Source: Hyphomicrobiales bacterium
GTDB taxonomy: Bacteria; Pseudomonadota; Alphaproteobacteria; Rhizobiales; Phreatobacteraceae
Length of the DNA: 64,000 bases
NCBI GenBank assembly: GCA_017304475.1
Contig: JAFKKV010000012.1
Span: forward strand, 248,001 to 312,000
Reading direction: 5' to 3'
In this document: piece by piece, positions 51,439 through 61,320 of the stretch
Layout: every line of letters starts with the position of its first letter
How positions within the stretch are numbered: position 1 is the stretch's first letter
The notes under the pieces: generated by a model
Databases searched by the model: none
Seen by the model: the letters and a program-made list of their open reading frames with translations, nothing else
Told to the model about the DNA's origin: nothing
Translations under genes and position numbers: made by a program

Positions 51439-52212
51439 TCATGCCGCGTGGCCGGCCTCCAGGGCGCGGGTCAGGGCGGCGGAGGTCGATTGCAATTGCC
51501 GGCGGAAGAGGCTGTCCTGGCTGTGCGGGAAGCGGGCGGTCGGAACCGCCAGATTGAGCGCGCCGAAAACCTGGCCATGGCGCAGCACGGCCGTGGCGAT
51601 GCCGGTAATGCCGGGCGTGAACTCCTCGCGGGAATAGGCGAAACCCTCGCGCCCGGCGGCGGCGATTTCCTCGCGCAGCCGGTCCTTGGAGCGGATCGTG
51701 TTCGGGGTGATTTCGTCCAGGCGAACGCGCTCGAGATAGGCGGAGAGGTCTTCGGGCGTCATGGCCGCGAGCAGGATCTTGCCGCCGGAAATCGCGTAGA
51801 GCGGCGCTCTCTCGCCCATCTTCATCGTGTAGGACAGCGCCTGCTGGCCGACCGCCGAGGCAATGGTCTCCATGGCGTCGCCGACCCGCAGATAAAAGGC
51901 CGAGGTCTCGTTCAGCGCGCCGCTCAACTGGGTCAGCAGCGGCTGGACGATGGTAGCGAGCGGCGGCCCGGCGATCTGGGCGGCCAACTGCCGGATGCGG
52001 TCGCCGAGCCGGTAGCGGGCGCTGTCCGGATCCTGGACGAGATAGCCGCGCGCCTGCAGGTTGTTCAGCAGATGGAACAGGCTGCTTCTGGGAATGGCGA
52101 GATTGGCCAGGAGCTTGGAGAAGGACGGCGGCTCGGGCGCGTCGGCGACATAGTCCAGGATGTCGAGCGCGCGGTCGACCGACTTGACAGTGGCATTGTC
52201 TTCAGGTTTCAT
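51439..52212 (-). CDS. IclR-family transcriptional regulator
   Basis: A 257-residue regulator with an N-terminal winged helix (VKSVDRALDILDYVADAPEP, IPRSSLFHLLNNLQARGYL) and a C-terminal IclR effector domain (GKILLAAMTPEDLSAYL, GREGFAYSREEFTPGITGIA). The Cys usual near the latter is absent. The ATG at 52212 lies inside one of two tandem palindromes and has no Shine-Dalgarno sequence, which hints at a leaderless message and at autoregulation. It stands between the receptor gene and the divergent SnoaL-like gene; it likely represses both in the absence of a carboxylic-acid inducer. Confidence 0.9.
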   Translation of the reverse strand: MKPEDNATVKSVDRALDILDYVADAPEPPSFSKLLANLAIPRSSLFHLLNNLQARGYLVQDPDSARYRLGDRIRQLAAQIAGPPLATIVQPLLTQLSGALNETSAFYLRVGDAMETIASAVGQQALSYTMKMGERAPLYAISGGKILLAAMTPEDLSAYLERVRLDEITPNTIRSKDRLREEIAAAGREGFAYSREEFTPGITGIATAVLRHGQVFGALNLAVPTARFPHSQDSLFRRQLQSTSAALTRALEAGHAA

Positions 52213-52239
52213 AATGAAAACCAGTTCATATTTATAAAC
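52206..52239. promoter_or_regulatory. Paired IclR-type operators between the IclR and SnoaL-like genes
   Basis: GTTTCATAATGAAAAC (52206-52221) and GTTCATATTTATAAAC (52224-52239) are two palindromes with centres 18 bases apart. The first covers the IclR start codon. They share the GTT...AAC frame and AT core with the pair at 51343-51375, as expected for two dimers of an IclR tetramer. Confidence 0.65.
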
Positions 52240-52307
52240 TAACGGTTCCGACGCGACTTGTCCAGAGGCCGGGTCACGCGGGAACCCGCTCAGGGAGAGC
52301 GACCGCC

Positions 52308-52925
52308 ATGAATGCCGAACTCATCGATCGACTGGCCATTCGCGATCTCCTGGAAAACTGGGCCGTGTGGCGCGACGCCGGGGATTGGCAGCGCTTCCAG
52401 ACGGTCTGGCACGAGGACGGCTGGATGTCAGCCACCTGGTTCCAGGGGCCGGCGACCGAATTCATCCGGGTCAGCCGGGAAGGCTGGGACAAAGGCGTCA
52501 GCATTCTGCATTTCCTGGGCGGCACCAGCATCGACCTCGATGGCGACCGGGCGATCGCCCAGACGAAGATGACCATTTCCCAGCGTGCCACCGTCCATGG
52601 CGTCGCCTGTGACGTCGTCTGCACCGGCCGCTTCTTCGACTTCCTGGAAAAGCGCGGCGGCCGCTGGGGCATCGTGCTGCGCCAGCCGATCTATGAAAAG
52701 GACCGGCTCGACCCGGTCGATCCCGCGGCCCGGATCGCCTTGCGCCAGGACGCCCTGCAGGCCTTGCCCGAGGGTTATCGCCATCTCGCCTATATCCAGG
52801 AAGAGATCGGCTATCGGGTGAAGCGCGACATGCCGGGCTTGAAAGGGCCCGAGGTCGAGGAACTCTATGCCCGCGGGCGGGGCTGGCTCAAGGGCGGCCC
52901 GGCGGCGAAAGCGACCGCCGTCTGA
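52308..52925 (+). CDS. SnoaL-like (nuclear transport factor 2 fold) protein
   Basis: A 205-residue protein with a SnoaL-like/NTF2 fold: an N-terminal helix IDRLAIRDLLENWAVWRDAGDW, followed by the strand pattern FQTVWHEDGWMSATWFQG, a His in LHFLGG, and RFFDFLEKRGGRWGIVLRQPIYE. Such proteins often act as dehydratases, isomerases or small hydrolases in the breakdown of aromatic or cyclic compounds. The specific reaction is unknown. AGGGAG lies before the ATG. It is divergent from the IclR gene with operators in between, and is probably co-regulated with the TctC-type receptor. Confidence 0.8.
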   Translation: MNAELIDRLAIRDLLENWAVWRDAGDWQRFQTVWHEDGWMSATWFQGPATEFIRVSREGWDKGVSILHFLGGTSIDLDGDRAIAQTKMTISQRATVHGVACDVVCTGRFFDFLEKRGGRWGIVLRQPIYEKDRLDPVDPAARIALRQDALQALPEGYRHLAYIQEEIGYRVKRDMPGLKGPEVEELYARGRGWLKGGPAAKATAV

Positions 52926-52951
52926 GGCCGGCCGGGAAAGACCCCCGCCCG

Positions 52952-54349
52952 TCAGATGTGCAGCGCGTGGCCGAGCGTCTTCAGCGCCGCCTCCTGGAAC
53001 CCTTCGCCCTGGGTCGGGTGGGCGTGAATGGTGCCGGCGATGTCTTCGAGCCGCGCGCCCATTTCCAGCGCCAGGCCGAAGGCGGTGGCAAGCTCCGAAA
53101 CGCCCTGGCCGACCGCCTGGATGCCGAGCACCAGATGATTGTCGGCACGGGCCACCACGCGGACGAAACCGGCCTCGCCGACCATGGTCATCGCCCGCGC
53201 ATTGGCGGTGAAGGGAAACTGGCCGGTCTTGATCTCGATGCCCGCCTGCCGCGCCTCGTCGGGCGACAGGCCCGCCGTGACGATTTCCGGATCGGTGAAG
53301 CAGACCGCGGGGATGGCGCGCTTGTCCCAGCTCCTGGGATTGCCGGCGACGATCTCGGCGACCATTTCGCCCTGGGCCATGGCGCGGTGCGCCAGCATGG
53401 GCTCGCCGGTGACGTCGCCGATGGCATGGACGCCGCGCATCGATGTCCGGCACTTGTCGTCGATGCGCAGGAACCGGCCGTCCGTGTCGAGGCCAAGCTC
53501 TTCCAGGCCCCAGCCCTCGGTCACCGGCCGGCGACCGACGGTGACCAGGATCCGGTCGGCCTGGATGCGGCGGTCCTCGCCCGCGGCGGTCTCGACCATG
53601 AGGCTTTCGCCCTTGGGGCCGAGCGCCTTGGCCCTGGCGCCGGTCAGCACCTCGACCTTGAGCTCGGCAAGCCGCTTGGCGACGGGCCGGGTGAGCTCGG
53701 CGTCATATTGCGGCAGGATGCGCTGTTCCGCCTCGACCAAGGTCACCGCGGTGCCGAGCTTGGCGAAGGCCATGCCGAGCTCCAGCCCGATATAGCCGGC
53801 GCCGACAATGGCGAGCCGCCCCGGCAATCGGGTCAAAGCCAGCGCTTCGGTCGAGGAGATGACCGGACCGCCGAAAGGCAGGAAAGGCAGTTCGACCGGC
53901 GCCGAGCCGGTGGCGATCACGATGGTCTCGGCGCGGATCACCTGGAGGCCGGTCTCGGTCTCGACCTCCACCGTCTTGCCGTCGCGAAAACGGGCGTGGC
54001 CGCCGACGATCTTGACCCGCGCCTTTTTCAGGAGGCCGGCGACGCCGCTGTTCAGGCGCCCGACAATGCCGTCCTTCCAGCCGATGGTCCTGGCGAGATC
54101 GAGAACCGGCTTGCCGACGGTGATGCCGAGCGGGCTCGATCCACCGGCCATATGGCTGGCCTTCTCGAACTCCTCGGCGGCGTGGATCAGGGCCTTGGAG
54201 GGTATGCAGCCGACATTCAGGCAGGTGCCGCCGAGGCGGCGCTGCTCGACGATGACGGTATCGACGCCGAGCTGGCCGGCGCGGATGGCGCAGACATAAC
54301 CGCCGGGACCACCGCCGATGACCAGCAATTTGCAGGAGATCTCTTTCAT
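52952..54349 (-). CDS. lpdA: Dihydrolipoyl dehydrogenase (E3)
   Basis: A 465-residue flavoenzyme that reoxidises dihydrolipoamide with NAD. FAD motif [17 protein letters not shown] lies at 8-24, the redox disulfide GGTCLNVGC has C43 and C48, the NAD motif is [14 protein letters not shown], and the C-terminal [12 protein letters not shown] carries the active-site His. It is the last of four genes in the branched-chain 2-oxoacid dehydrogenase operon, with a five-base gap from the E2 gene, so it likely serves that complex. Confidence 0.94.
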   Translation of the reverse strand: MKEISCKLLVIGGGPGGYVCAIRAGQLGVDTVIVEQRRLGGTCLNVGCIPSKALIHAAEEFEKASHMAGGSSPLGITVGKPVLDLARTIGWKDGIVGRLNSGVAGLLKKARVKIVGGHARFRDGKTVEVETETGLQVIRAETIVIATGSAPVELPFLPFGGPVISSTEALALTRLPGRLAIVGAGYIGLELGMAFAKLGTAVTLVEAEQRILPQYDAELTRPVAKRLAELKVEVLTGARAKALGPKGESLMVETAAGEDRRIQADRILVTVGRRPVTEGWGLEELGLDTDGRFLRIDDKCRTSMRGVHAIGDVTGEPMLAHRAMAQGEMVAEIVAGNPRSWDKRAIPAVCFTDPEIVTAGLSPDEARQAGIEIKTGQFPFTANARAMTMVGEAGFVRVVARADNHLVLGIQAVGQGVSELATAFGLALEMGARLEDIAGTIHAHPTQGEGFQEAALKTLGHALHI

Positions 54350-54354
54350 CGGCT

Positions 54355-55662
54355 TCAGCCTTCCACGAAAATCATGGCCGGGGTTTCGAGCAGCGTCTTG
54401 ATCCGCTGCACGAAGACGGCGGCGTCCCAGCCGTCGACCACGCGATGGTCGAAGCTCGACGACAGGTTCATCATCTTGCGCGGAATGAAGCCGGCGCCGT
54501 CCCAGACGGGGCGAACCATCATCTTGTTGACGCCGATAATGGCGACCTCCGGGTAGTTGATGACAGGCGTCGTCACCACGCCGCCGAGCGCACCGAGCGA
54601 GGTGATGGTGATGGTCGAGCCGGTCAGCTCGTCACGCGTCGCCGTGCCGGCTTTTGCCGCATCCGCCAGCCGGTTGACCTCGGCCGCGCAATCCCAGAGA
54701 TCGCGCGCCTCGGCATGTTTGACCACCGGCACGACCAGGCCCGAAGGGGTCTGCGCGGCGATGCCGATATGGATGCCGCCATGCTGATGGATGATGCCGG
54801 CCTCGTCGTCGAACAGGGCGTTGAGGCCCGGCTGGTCGGCGATCGCCTTGACCATGGCGCGCATCAGGAAGGGCAGCATGGTCAGCTTCGGCTGGTCGGC
54901 GCGCTTGCCCTTGTTGAGGGCGGCGCGCAGGTCTTCCAGGGCGCTGACATCGACCTCCTCGACATAGGTGATGTGCGGGATGCGCGACTTCGACAGCGCC
55001 ATTTTTTCGGCGATGCGGCGGCGCAGGCCGATGACCTTGATGTCCTCGACGGCATGGTTTTCCTGCAGCCCGGCCGCACGCGCGGCCTGCGGGCCGCGGG
55101 CGATGAAGGCATCGAGGTCCTCGTGGCCGATCCGGCCGGCAGGCCCGGTACCGCGCACCTGGCGCAGGTCGATGCCGGCCTCGCGGGCGCGCAGCCGGAT
55201 GGCCGGCGAGGCGAGCGGCTTGTCGCCCTCGGCCCGCGGCGCGCCGAACGAGGCCTGGCGCGCCGGCGTCGGTGCGGCGGCTCTTGCCGGCGACGCCTCG
55301 ACGGCCGCCTTGGGCGGCGCGGCCGGCGGCTTGGCGATGGGTTTTGTTTCGGGCTTTGTTTCGACCTTGGCCGGGGCTTCGGCCTGTGCCGGCTTCTCGT
55401 CCGCCGGCGCCGCACCTTCGCCCTCGACCTTGAGCCGGATCAGGGCGGAACCGACCGCGACGACATCGCCGATCTCGGCGCCGAGCCAGGTGATTTCACC
55501 GTCGACCGGCGAGGGGATCTCGACGGTCGCCTTGTCGGTCATGACGGCCGCCAGCAAAGTGTCCTCGCGGACGAGATCGCCGACCTTGACGTGCCATTCG
55601 ACCAGCTCGGCTTCCGCGACGCCTTCGCCGACATCGGGCAGCTTGATCACATGTTCGCCCAT
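54355..55662 (-). CDS. bkdB: Branched-chain 2-oxoacid dehydrogenase E2 (lipoamide acyltransferase)
   Basis: A 435-residue E2 subunit that transfers acyl groups to CoA. The N-terminal lipoyl domain starts [20 protein letters not shown] and carries the lipoyl Lys at K44 ([11 protein letters not shown]). A Pro/Ala-rich linker leads to the E1/E3-binding domain ([25 protein letters not shown]) and the catalytic domain ending [12 protein letters not shown] with the active-site His. GGAGG supports the ATG at 55662, three bases from the E1 beta stop. The operon context (E1 alpha, E1 beta, E3) marks it as the Bkd rather than PDH or OGDH complex. Confidence 0.93.
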   Translation of the reverse strand: MGEHVIKLPDVGEGVAEAELVEWHVKVGDLVREDTLLAAVMTDKATVEIPSPVDGEITWLGAEIGDVVAVGSALIRLKVEGEGAAPADEKPAQAEAPAKVETKPETKPIAKPPAAPPKAAVEASPARAAAPTPARQASFGAPRAEGDKPLASPAIRLRAREAGIDLRQVRGTGPAGRIGHEDLDAFIARGPQAARAAGLQENHAVEDIKVIGLRRRIAEKMALSKSRIPHITYVEEVDVSALEDLRAALNKGKRADQPKLTMLPFLMRAMVKAIADQPGLNALFDDEAGIIHQHGGIHIGIAAQTPSGLVVPVVKHAEARDLWDCAAEVNRLADAAKAGTATRDELTGSTITITSLGALGGVVTTPVINYPEVAIIGVNKMMVRPVWDGAGFIPRKMMNLSSSFDHRVVDGWDAAVFVQRIKTLLETPAMIFVEG

Positions 55663-55664
55663 GA

Positions 55665-56678
55665 TCAGGCCTCCATGGCTTCGACGAGGGCGCGGCCAAG
55701 CCTGGCCGGTCCCGGGAAATAGTCCCATTCCTGGGCGTGCGGATAAGGCGTGTCCCAGCCGGCGACCCGGATGATCGGCGCTTCCAGGTGGAAGAAGCAG
55801 TTCTCCTGGACCAGCGCCGTGAGTTCTGCGCCGAAACCCGAGGTCAGCGTCGCCTCGTGAATGACCACGCAGCGGCCGGTCTTCCGGACCGAGGCCACGA
55901 TGGTGTCGAGATCGAGCGGCAGCAGGGTCCTGAGATCGATGATCTCGGCGTCGATGCCGGTCTCGGCGACGGCGGCCTCGGCGACATAGACCATGGTGCC
56001 ATAGGCGAGGATGGTGATGGCGGCGCCCTTGCGGCGGATCGCCGCCTTGCCGAGCGGCACGGTGTAATGGCCCTCGGGAACCTCGCCGAGCTCGTGTTTC
56101 GACCAGGGCGTGACCGGCCGGTCGTGATGGCCGTCGAAGGGGCCGTTATAGAGCCGCTTCGGTTCCAGGAAGATCACCGGATCGGGATCCTCGATCGCCG
56201 CGATCAGCAGGCCCTTGGCGTCATAGGGGTTGGACGGCACCACGGTCTTCAGGCCGGAGACATGGGTGAACAGGGCTTCCGGGCTCTGGCTGTGGGTCTG
56301 GCCGCCGAAAATGCCGCCGCCGGTCGGCATGCGCACGACCAGCGGGCAGGTGAACTCGCCGTTGGAGCGATAGCGCAGGCGTGCCGCTTCCGAGACGATC
56401 TGGTCATAGGCCGGATACATGTAGTCGGCGAATTGAATTTCGACGCAGGGCTTCAGGCCATAGGTCGCCATGCCGACGGCCGTGCCGACAATGCCGAGCT
56501 CATTGATCGGCGCGTCGAAACAGCGGCTCTTGCCGTATTTCTGCTGCAGGCCCTGGGTGCAGCGGAACACGCCGCCGAAATAGCCGACATCCTCGCCGAA
56601 CACGACGACATTGTCGTCGCGCTCCATGGACACGTCCATAGCGCCGCGGATGGCTTCGATCATGGTCATTCTGGGCAT
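55665..56678 (-). CDS. bkdA2: Branched-chain 2-oxoacid dehydrogenase E1 beta
   Basis: A 337-residue E1 beta subunit. It begins MPRMTMIEAIRGAMDVSMER and has the transketolase-type blocks VVFGEDVGYFGGVFRCTQGL, EIQFADYMYPAYDQIVSEAAR and RMPTGGGIFGGQTHSQSPE. With E1 alpha it binds thiamine diphosphate and decarboxylates the 2-oxo acids from Val, Leu and Ile. The frame is open upstream, but the ATG at 56678, four bases past the E1 alpha stop, fits the family. Confidence 0.93.
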   Translation of the reverse strand: MPRMTMIEAIRGAMDVSMERDDNVVVFGEDVGYFGGVFRCTQGLQQKYGKSRCFDAPINELGIVGTAVGMATYGLKPCVEIQFADYMYPAYDQIVSEAARLRYRSNGEFTCPLVVRMPTGGGIFGGQTHSQSPEALFTHVSGLKTVVPSNPYDAKGLLIAAIEDPDPVIFLEPKRLYNGPFDGHHDRPVTPWSKHELGEVPEGHYTVPLGKAAIRRKGAAITILAYGTMVYVAEAAVAETGIDAEIIDLRTLLPLDLDTIVASVRKTGRCVVIHEATLTSGFGAELTALVQENCFFHLEAPIIRVAGWDTPYPHAQEWDYFPGPARLGRALVEAMEA

Positions 56679-56682
56679 GGCG

Positions 56683-58383
<1,701 letters not shown>

Positions 58384-58968
58384 TCAAGCCGTGTCGCGGC
58401 CGGCCAGGAAGGCGCGGCCGCGCGGCGACAGGCGATAACCCGAGACCAGGCTCTCGGTGAGGCCGAGCTCCCCGAGCTTGCGGATCCTGATTTTCAGCGC
58501 GGCCTTCTCGATGCGCAGCTGGCGCGCGATCTCAGCTGCGGTCATGCCGTCGCGGGAGGCGATCAGCGCCAGGGCCTGAGCCGTCCAGGCGCCGCCGCGG
58601 CTGCCCCGGTCGAGCGCATCGAGTTTCGCCGCGAGGCCGGCCAGGGTGGCCGGATCGATCCGGTCCTGGTCGCGCAAGGCCAGGCGCGGGTCGTCGCCGG
58701 CGCGATGGAAGGCGATCCGGTAAAGCACGCCGCCGTCGAAACGGTCGATTTCGGCGCGCAGGGCCGCGATCGAGGTGAAGCCGGCCGAGCTCGCATCGGC
58801 CTCGGTCAGGTCGCCGGTCTCGACCGGTTCGAGCCGGTCGATGGCCAGCACGCCGATGGCGGTGCGCAAAGTGCCGCCCGGCCGGACAGTGGGCTTTTGC
58901 CAGCGCCGGAAAGCCTGGCGGATCTCGCCCGCGGCGATCCGGTCGAGCACGGCCTGTTTGAACAGCAT
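58384..58968 (-). CDS. ASCH-like domain protein with C-terminal winged helix
   Basis: A 194-residue protein. The N-terminal half (MLFKQAVLDRIAAGEIRQAF, RRWQKPTVRPGGTLRT, GVLAIDRLEPVE) resembles an ASCH/PUA-like domain that binds RNA or modified nucleotides. The C-terminal 65 residues form a winged helix (MTAAEIARQLRIEKAALKIRIRKL, then GYRLSPRGRAFL) like a MarR or DprA C-terminus. The function is unknown; nucleic-acid binding is likely. It is a single gene with an 38-base gap after the VOC gene on the same strand, so it may be co-transcribed with it. Confidence 0.68.
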   Translation of the reverse strand: MLFKQAVLDRIAAGEIRQAFRRWQKPTVRPGGTLRTAIGVLAIDRLEPVETGDLTEADASSAGFTSIAALRAEIDRFDGGVLYRIAFHRAGDDPRLALRDQDRIDPATLAGLAAKLDALDRGSRGGAWTAQALALIASRDGMTAAEIARQLRIEKAALKIRIRKLGELGLTESLVSGYRLSPRGRAFLAGRDTA

Positions 58969-59006
58969 AGGCGAGCACCCTTCATCGGCATGCCCGCCGG
59001 CGATGG

Positions 59007-59438
59007 TCAGGCGTCGCGCGGCAGGGCGGCTGCCTCATAATGTAGGGCGAATTCGGCGCTTGGCGGGATCGGCTTGATGATGTCGATGAGCACGCCGTTG
59101 GGATCGGCGGTGATGAAGTGGCGCTGGCCGAACGGCTCGTCGCGCAAGGGCGTCAGGATCGGCAGGCCCGCCGCGGTCACCTCGCGATAGACGGCGTCGG
59201 GATCCTCGACCTCGAAATTGAGGATCAGGCCGGAGACCTGGCCGCGGGCCTGTTCGGGCACGGTGTGATGGTTGCCGTCGAGAATGGCCAGGTCATTGCC
59301 GCTGTCCTCGGTCGATTGCAGATGAACATACCAGTCGGTTGTGAACAGCGCCTGGTAGCGGAAATGCCTGATGTAGAAGGCCGCGGTGGCGGCCACGTCG
59401 CGGGTCATGATGACGGGGTAATGGCTGGTGGTTTTCAC
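59007..59438 (-). CDS. VOC-family (glyoxalase/dioxygenase-like) protein
   Basis: A 143-residue protein of the vicinal oxygen chelate fold. It has a GTG start with AAAGGG before it. Two beta-alpha-beta modules are visible: [20 protein letters not shown] at the N-terminus and [21 protein letters not shown] followed by [16 protein letters not shown]. Possible metal ligands are a His in YPVI-preceding SHY and Glu/Asp in the second module. The substrate is unknown. It faces a TetR gene across a 69-base gap with palindromic operators, so it is probably induced by a toxic or aromatic compound. Confidence 0.82.
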   Translation of the reverse strand: MKTTSHYPVIMTRDVAATAAFYIRHFRYQALFTTDWYVHLQSTEDSGNDLAILDGNHHTVPEQARGQVSGLILNFEVEDPDAVYREVTAAGLPILTPLRDEPFGQRHFITADPNGVLIDIIKPIPPSAEFALHYEAAALPRDA

Positions 59439-59461
59439 GGCTGGCCCTTTCCATCGGTTTG

Positions 59462-59507
59462 ACGTACAGTCTGCATGTATCTTTCAGTTAACATACAGGC
59501 TGTATGT
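59462..59507. promoter_or_regulatory. Two TetR-type operators between the VOC and TetR genes
   Basis: ACATACAGGCTGTATGT (59491-59507) is a perfect 8-1-8 palindrome. ACGTACAGTCTGCATGT (59462-59478) is a second copy with two mismatched pairs. The centres are 29 bases apart. The perfect copy ends at the base before the ATG at 59508. The site fits autorepression by the TetR protein and control of the divergent VOC gene. Confidence 0.75.
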
Positions 59508-60119
59508 ATGCAACCGGCACGTTCCAATCGCGAACGCAGCGAAACCACCCGCCATGCCCTGCTCACGGCGGCCCGGGCGCTGTTCGTGGACAAGGGCTAT
59601 GCGGAGACCTCGACGCCCGAGATCGCGGCTTCGGCAGGCACGACGCGCGGCGCGCTCTATCATCACTTCGAGGACAAGCGTGCGCTGTTCCGGGCCCTGC
59701 TCGAACAGGAGGCGGAGGCGGTCGCCGCGGAGATCGAGGCCGCGGCGGTGCCGGGCCTGCCGGCGAGGGATGCCCTGATGGAAGGCAGTCTTGCCTATCT
59801 CGATGCCATGACGATCGCCGGGCGAACTCGTCTTCTGCTGATCGAGGGGCCGGCGGTGCTCGGCGGTGCCGAGATCGGCGCTCTGGACGAAGCCCATGCG
59901 GGGCGGACGCTGCGTGACGGGCTGGCGGCGGCGATGGGCGGGCCGGCCCGAGAGGCCTTGCCGCTCCCGGCTCTCGCTGTGCTGCTCTCGGCGGCTTTCG
60001 ACCGCGCCGCGCTGGCGATCGACGCCGGAGCGCCGCCGGCGGATTTCAAGACGGCCATGACCGGGCTGATCGCGTGCATTCTCGGACCGGACGACCTGAG
60101 CGGGGCGCCGTCTGCGTGA
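59508..60119 (+). CDS. TetR/AcrR-family transcriptional regulator
   Basis: A 203-residue regulator with an N-terminal helix-turn-helix (TRHALLTAARALFVDKGY, TSTPEIAASAGTTRGALYHHFEDK) and a helical ligand-binding domain. The ATG at 59508 directly follows the palindromic operator and lacks a Shine-Dalgarno sequence; a start at 59475 would add 11 residues but would place the operator inside the gene. A leaderless message is possible. It is divergent from the VOC gene. The inducer is unknown. Confidence 0.86.
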   Translation: MQPARSNRERSETTRHALLTAARALFVDKGYAETSTPEIAASAGTTRGALYHHFEDKRALFRALLEQEAEAVAAEIEAAAVPGLPARDALMEGSLAYLDAMTIAGRTRLLLIEGPAVLGGAEIGALDEAHAGRTLRDGLAAAMGGPAREALPLPALAVLLSAAFDRAALAIDAGAPPADFKTAMTGLIACILGPDDLSGAPSA

Positions 60120-60177
60120 ACAATCCGGGCTGGCGGCCGGCGCCGGGGCCTTGGCCGCCCGACGCCGGCCATCGCGC

Positions 60178-60390
60178 TCAGCGGCGATCGTCGCGCTGCG
60201 CACCCTCGACCCAGCGCGGGCGGGGATGGCTTTGATGATGGTGCCAGCCGCGCGCCGGTTCGACGTAACGTGGTCCGTGGTGCCAATGCGGCCGATGAGG
60301 GTGGTGGTGATGCCGGTGCCGATCCGTCTCGCAGGCCGCAAGGCCCGTTCCCAAGACCATCGCAACCGCCGCCAATTTCAATCCGTGCAT
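60178..60390 (-). CDS. Small His-rich lipoprotein
   Basis: A 70-residue protein with a lipoprotein signal (MHGLKLAAVAMVLGTGLAAC, modified Cys20) followed by a short tail very rich in His, Arg and Pro (RHRHHHHPHRPHWHHG). The His clusters suggest binding of divalent metal ions such as nickel, zinc or copper in the periplasm. AGGAG seven bases before the ATG is an excellent ribosome-binding site. It is transcribed away from the two-component genes, and a direct-repeat box similar to one in front of the response-regulator gene lies 47-66 bases upstream. Confidence 0.72.
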   Translation of the reverse strand: MHGLKLAAVAMVLGTGLAACETDRHRHHHHPHRPHWHHGPRYVEPARGWHHHQSHPRPRWVEGAQRDDRR

Positions 60391-60436
60391 GTCATGCTCC
60401 TGCAAATGCTGGAGCCGGCGAGGCTGGGGTCGCGAG

Positions 60437-60456
60437 ATTGCGCAGGCATTGCAGCC
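60437..60456 (-). promoter_or_regulatory. Direct-repeat box facing the His-rich lipoprotein gene
   Basis: ATTGC occurs twice at an 11-base period (60437-60441 and 60448-60452), each followed by a GCAGGC/AGCC-like part. Read on the minus strand this is GGCTGCAAT-type sequence, matching the repeats at 60583-60602. The 11-base period is usual for OmpR/PhoB-family binding boxes. Confidence 0.45.
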
Positions 60457-60582
60457 GGTTTCGATCGGACCGCGCCAAGTCGTCGCACCGCAGGCGCGGA
60501 TCTGGGCGAAAGCCGCCGCCGCGGTTAGGGAGCGGTCGACCGGAGGTCTCCGGCGACCTGAATGCAGGGCTGCCTTGCGGCC

Positions 60583-60602
60583 GCCTGCAATGTGCCTGCA
60601 AT
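60583..60602 (+). promoter_or_regulatory. Direct-repeat box facing the response-regulator gene
   Basis: GCCTGCAAT occurs at 60583-60591 and again at 60594-60602, a perfect 9-base direct repeat with an 11-base period, 44 bases before the regulator's ATG. This is the classic layout of an OmpR/PhoB-family site and suggests autoregulation. Confidence 0.55.
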
Positions 60603-60645
60603 CCGGCAGGCGTGTCTCGGCGCGAGCCGCTGGAACAGGTGCATC

Positions 60646-61320
60646 ATGCGAATCATGCTGGTCGAAGACGAACGCGAGATGGCCAATGCGCTGCGTTCGG
60701 CCTTGGCCAAACACGACATGGTGGTCGACCACGTCACGACCATGGGCGATGCCGAGGCCGCGGCCGGCAGTTTTCAATATGACGCCATCCTGCTGGACCG
60801 GCAGCTGCCCGATGGCGACGGACTGGCCCTGCTGCCGCGGCTGCGCCGACGTGGGCTCGGCGTGCCGGTGATCGTGCTCACCGCCAAGGGCGACCTCGCC
60901 GACCGGGTCAGCGGGCTCGACACCGGCGCCGACGACTATCTGGCCAAGCCGTTCGCGCTGGAGGAATTGCTCGCGCGGCTACGCGCGGTGCTGCGGCGTC
61001 CGGCGGGAATGGCGGCCGAAATGCTCAGGCTCGGGAAACTCACCTTCGACTTCGGCAACCGGCAGGCTTTCGTCGCCGGCGAGCTCGTGCCGCTGCGCCG
61101 GCGCGAATTGCTGGTGCTGGAAGCGCTGGCCCGTCGCAAGGGCCGCACCGTGCTGCGCACCGTGCTCGAAGACGCGGTCTATAGTTTCGACGACGAGATC
61201 CAGTCCAACGCGCTGGATACCCATGTGTCGCGGCTGCGCAAGAAGCTGAGTGAAGCCGGCGCCGAGGTCGAGATCCACCCGATCCGCGGCGTCGGCTATC
61301 TCATGAAGCGGGCCTCATGA
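60646..61320 (+). CDS. OmpR-family response regulator
   Basis: A 224-residue two-domain regulator. The receiver has the acidic pair E7-D8, the phosphoacceptor D51 in AILLDRQLPDGDG and the Lys in YLAKPF. The DNA-binding domain is a winged helix with ALDTHVSRLRKKL and IRGVGYLMK at the end. The ATG at 60646 follows AGG weakly. It overlaps the sensor kinase gene by four bases. The 11-base-period repeats upstream are its probable target. The signal may be a metal ion, judging from the His-rich lipoprotein and the TonB-family gene nearby. Confidence 0.93.
   Translation: MRIMLVEDEREMANALRSALAKHDMVVDHVTTMGDAEAAAGSFQYDAILLDRQLPDGDGLALLPRLRRRGLGVPVIVLTAKGDLADRVSGLDTGADDYLAKPFALEELLARLRAVLRRPAGMAAEMLRLGKLTFDFGNRQAFVAGELVPLRRRELLVLEALARRKGRTVLRTVLEDAVYSFDDEIQSNALDTHVSRLRKKLSEAGAEVEIHPIRGVGYLMKRAS

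Noticed and set aside
59475..59507. TetR start at 59475
   Set aside because: This would put the perfect operator inside the coding region, and the family N-terminus does not need the extra 11 residues; it remains an alternative.
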